DNA from: Planctomycetota bacterium
Lineage (GTDB): Bacteria; Planctomycetota; UBA11346
Length of the DNA stretch: 33,440 nucleotides
Assembly: GCA_022841245.1 (NCBI GenBank)
Contig: JALHRW010000017.1
Location: forward strand, 11,022 to 44,461
Direction: 5' to 3'
Under the pieces are notes generated by a model. The model had not been told where the DNA came from. It saw only the letters and a list, made by a program, of their open reading frames with translations, and did no database searches. A program made the translations under genes and the position numbers. This document shows, piece after piece, positions 31,724 to 33,440 of this stretch (within the stretch, counting starts at the first letter, position 1; each line of letters starts with the position of its first letter).

Positions 31724-32490
31724 AGACCGCTCAGATCGCCGCGCAGCTCTATACCCTGCGTGACCACTGCAAAACCGCCGCCGACCTCGCCGTCACGCTC
31801 AAGAAGGTGAAGACGATCGGTTATACCGCCGCGCAGGTCTCGGGCGTCGGCCCGATCCCCCCGGAAGAGATCAAGCGCATCGCTGATGGCGAAGGCATCA
31901 AGATCTGCGCCACCCACGAGGGCGGCGCGTCGATCTGCGATACCCCGCAGGCGGTGGTCGAACGGCTGGGCAAGCTCGGCTGCGCCGACACCGCCTACCC
32001 GCATCCGCACGTGCCGATCGCGACCTTCGACGATGTGAAGCGTCTGGCCGCCGCGCTCGACCGCTCCGGCGATGTCCTGCGCCGGGCCGGCATGCGCCTG
32101 TCGTACCACAACCATGCCCTCGAGTTCCGCAAGGTCGCCGGCAAGACCGTGCTGCAGTGGCTGTACGACCTCACCGACGTGAAGAACCTGCAGGGCGAGC
32201 CCGACACCTACTGGGTGCAGTCTGGCGGCGGCGATCCGGTGGAATGGAACCAGCGCCTGCACGGCCGTCTGCCGCTGCTGCATCTCAAGGACTTCAAGAT
32301 CGGCGACGACAACAAGCCGATCATGTGCGAGATCGGCAACGGCACGCTGAACTGGCCGGCGATCGTCCATGCCGCAGAAGTCAGCGGCTGCCCGTGGTAC
32401 ATCGTCGAGCAGGACGTCTGCCCGGGGGATCCGTTCGATTCGCTGGCCCAGTCGTGGAAGTACCTCACGACCCACATCGCCGAGCGCTGA
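31720..32490 (+). CDS. Sugar phosphate isomerase/epimerase-like TIM barrel (first)
   Basis: A 256-residue xylose-isomerase-like (AP endonuclease 2 superfamily) TIM barrel. The start IAAQLYTLRDHCKTAADLAVTLKKV and the metal/substrate motifs YHNHALEF (129-136), DTYWVQSGGGDP (162-173), LLHLKDFKIG (186-195) and YIVEQD (227-232, Glu230 a likely metal ligand) place it in the group found beside Gfo/Idh dehydrogenases. Some members act as isomerases and others as 3-keto-glycoside lyases. It begins at GTG 31720, overlapping the previous TGA as GTGA, which decides the start. A 2-nt gap separates it from the next gene. Confidence 0.88.
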   Translation: MKTAQIAAQLYTLRDHCKTAADLAVTLKKVKTIGYTAAQVSGVGPIPPEEIKRIADGEGIKICATHEGGASICDTPQAVVERLGKLGCADTAYPHPHVPIATFDDVKRLAAALDRSGDVLRRAGMRLSYHNHALEFRKVAGKTVLQWLYDLTDVKNLQGEPDTYWVQSGGGDPVEWNQRLHGRLPLLHLKDFKIGDDNKPIMCEIGNGTLNWPAIVHAAEVSGCPWYIVEQDVCPGDPFDSLAQSWKYLTTHIAER

Positions 32491-32492
32491 AC

Positions 32493-33383
32493 ATGTACTT
32501 TACCGGATTCGCCGACGAGGCCGCCCACGACCTCGCCACCCAGGTCGCCGTGACCAAGGAACTGGGCTGGTCGTGCATCGAGTCGCGTAAGATCGATGGG
32601 ACCATGATCCACGATCTGACCGACGAGGCGTTCGATCGCGTGTGCGGCCAACTCGCCGGATCCGGAGTGACGATCAACTGCTTCGGCTCGGCCATCGCCA
32701 ACTGGGCCAAGCAGATCGACCATCCGTTCGATTTGTCTCTGGCCGAGGCGAAGCGGGCCATCCCGCGGATGCAGCGGCTGGGGACGAAGCTGGTGCGCAT
32801 CATGTCATTCGCGGTGCGCAAGGATGCCTCGGGCAAGGTGCTCGACGACCAGATGGATGAGGAGCGGTTTCGTCGCTTGCGCGAGCTGCATGCCATGTTC
32901 ACCGGTGCCGGTCTGCTGCCGGTGCACGAGAACTGCATGAATTACGGCGGCATGGGCTGGACCTACACCAAGCGCATGCTTGACCATGTGCCGGGCATGA
33001 AGCTGGTCTACGACACCGGCAATCCGACTCACAGCGATGATTTCAGCGTGCCGGCCCGCGCCGATGGTTCGCGGCCCAAGCAGTCATCATGGGAGTTCTA
33101 CCGCAATATCCGCGAGCACATCGCCTACGTGCACATCAAGGACGGCACGGTCGGCGCGGACGGCAAGCATGTCCACACGTGGCCGGGCGAGGGTAAAGGG
33201 GATGTGCGCAAGGTGCTCGCCGACCTGTTCGCGCGCGGCTACGACGGCGGCATCTCGATCGAGCCGCACATCGCCTCCGTGTTCCATGATCCGGCAGTGA
33301 CCGGCACCGAGGGCAGGATGCGCGCATCCTATCTGGAATACGGCCGCCGCACCATGCGCATCGTCGCCGAACTGCGCGGGTAA
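32493..33383 (+). CDS. Sugar phosphate isomerase/epimerase-like TIM barrel (second)
   Basis: A 296-residue xylose-isomerase-like TIM barrel, only distantly similar to the preceding gene product. Expected metal ligands are Glu146 in LPVHENCMNYGG, Asp174 in LVYDTGNPTHS, His214 in AYVHIKDGT and Glu257 in ISIEPHI, so it looks catalytically intact. IESRKIDG near the N-terminus and GEGKGDVRKVLADLFARGYDGGISIEPH near the C-terminus are typical of this family. It starts 2 nt after the previous stop and is last in the operon; a hairpin follows its TAA. The substrate is unknown, but pairing with two Gfo/Idh/MocA enzymes supports sugar or polyol catabolism. Confidence 0.88.
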   Translation: MYFTGFADEAAHDLATQVAVTKELGWSCIESRKIDGTMIHDLTDEAFDRVCGQLAGSGVTINCFGSAIANWAKQIDHPFDLSLAEAKRAIPRMQRLGTKLVRIMSFAVRKDASGKVLDDQMDEERFRRLRELHAMFTGAGLLPVHENCMNYGGMGWTYTKRMLDHVPGMKLVYDTGNPTHSDDFSVPARADGSRPKQSSWEFYRNIREHIAYVHIKDGTVGADGKHVHTWPGEGKGDVRKVLADLFARGYDGGISIEPHIASVFHDPAVTGTEGRMRASYLEYGRRTMRIVAELRG

Positions 33384-33390
33384 CAGGGGG

Positions 33391-33428
33391 CCCCGTCGCG
33401 CAGCGATGGGGCTGCCGCCGAGCGGCGG
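33391..33428 (+). terminator. Hairpins ending the sugar operon
   Basis: CCCCGTCGC (33391-33399) pairs with GCGATGGGG (33403-33411) through 9 positions, one a G-U, 8 nt after the stop codon. A second stem, CCGCCG (33415-33420) / CGGCGG (33423-33428), follows at once. No T-tract is visible before the window ends. Confidence 0.55.
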
Positions 33429-33440
33429 TGGGCGGATACA

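Overview
The window is GC-rich, densely packed bacterial chromosome with about 24 complete genes plus one cut by the left edge. No rRNA, tRNA, transposase, phage gene or CRISPR array is visible. The mix points to the PVC superphylum, most likely a planctomycete-like bacterium: a membrane-anchored squalene-cyclase-fold (alpha/alpha toroid) protein of the type common there, secreted beta-propeller and HEAT-repeat proteins, PocR-AraC regulators, and Gfo/Idh/MocA plus sugar isomerase genes. This placement is an inference; no marker gene here settles it.

Layout. 1-1079: 3' part of a non-phosphorylating glyceraldehyde-3-phosphate dehydrogenase (gapN-like), abutting tail to tail an NAD salvage/synthesis operon on the minus strand, pncB-nadE (1080-4492), coupled by an ATGA overlap and preceded by a nested palindrome that looks like an operator. 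4630-5028: small CoA-binding protein. 5021-9275 (minus): a membrane-embedded methyltransferase and a very large hybrid histidine kinase with 7TM, Cache, PAS, HisKA, HATPase, REC and Hpt modules. 9481-11125 (plus): motA-motB flagellar stator genes behind a sigma-54-like promoter. 11122-13837 (minus): purM followed by an alkaline-phosphatase-superfamily phosphodiesterase, separated by a striking pair of inverted heptamer arrays. 13968-14726: an AmaP/Asp23-like membrane protein. 14704-16655 (minus): a HEAT-repeat exported protein coupled to a PatB/MalY C-S lyase. 16656-16963: 308 bp without a gene but rich in hairpins. 16964-17620 (minus): rpoZ-rplM with a recognisable promoter. 17768-20324 (plus): ilvE, a JAMM/Mec-like metalloprotease and a trans-sulfuration enzyme, each coupled by a TGATG overlap, ending in a strong hairpin. 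20347-22011 (minus): the toroid protein. 22164-24779 (plus): acnB. 24847-33383 (plus): a sugar-utilisation-like block with a PocR-AraC regulator, a secreted beta-propeller, a cupin-AraC regulator, then a translationally coupled operon of two Gfo/Idh/MocA oxidoreductases and two xylose-isomerase-like TIM barrels, ending in a hairpin.

How the genes work together. Three themes recur: NAD(P) supply (gapN, pncB, nadE), amino-acid and sulfur chemistry on PLP enzymes (patB, ilvE, the trans-sulfuration enzyme with its JAMM partner), and the sugar oxidation/isomerisation block with its own regulators. The most distinctive structure is a family of GAACC-type heptamer repeats, present as a direct array inside the nadE inter-domain linker and as inverted arrays in the purM-phosphodiesterase gap. 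The most interesting gene arrangement is the ilvE-JAMM-trans-sulfuration operon.
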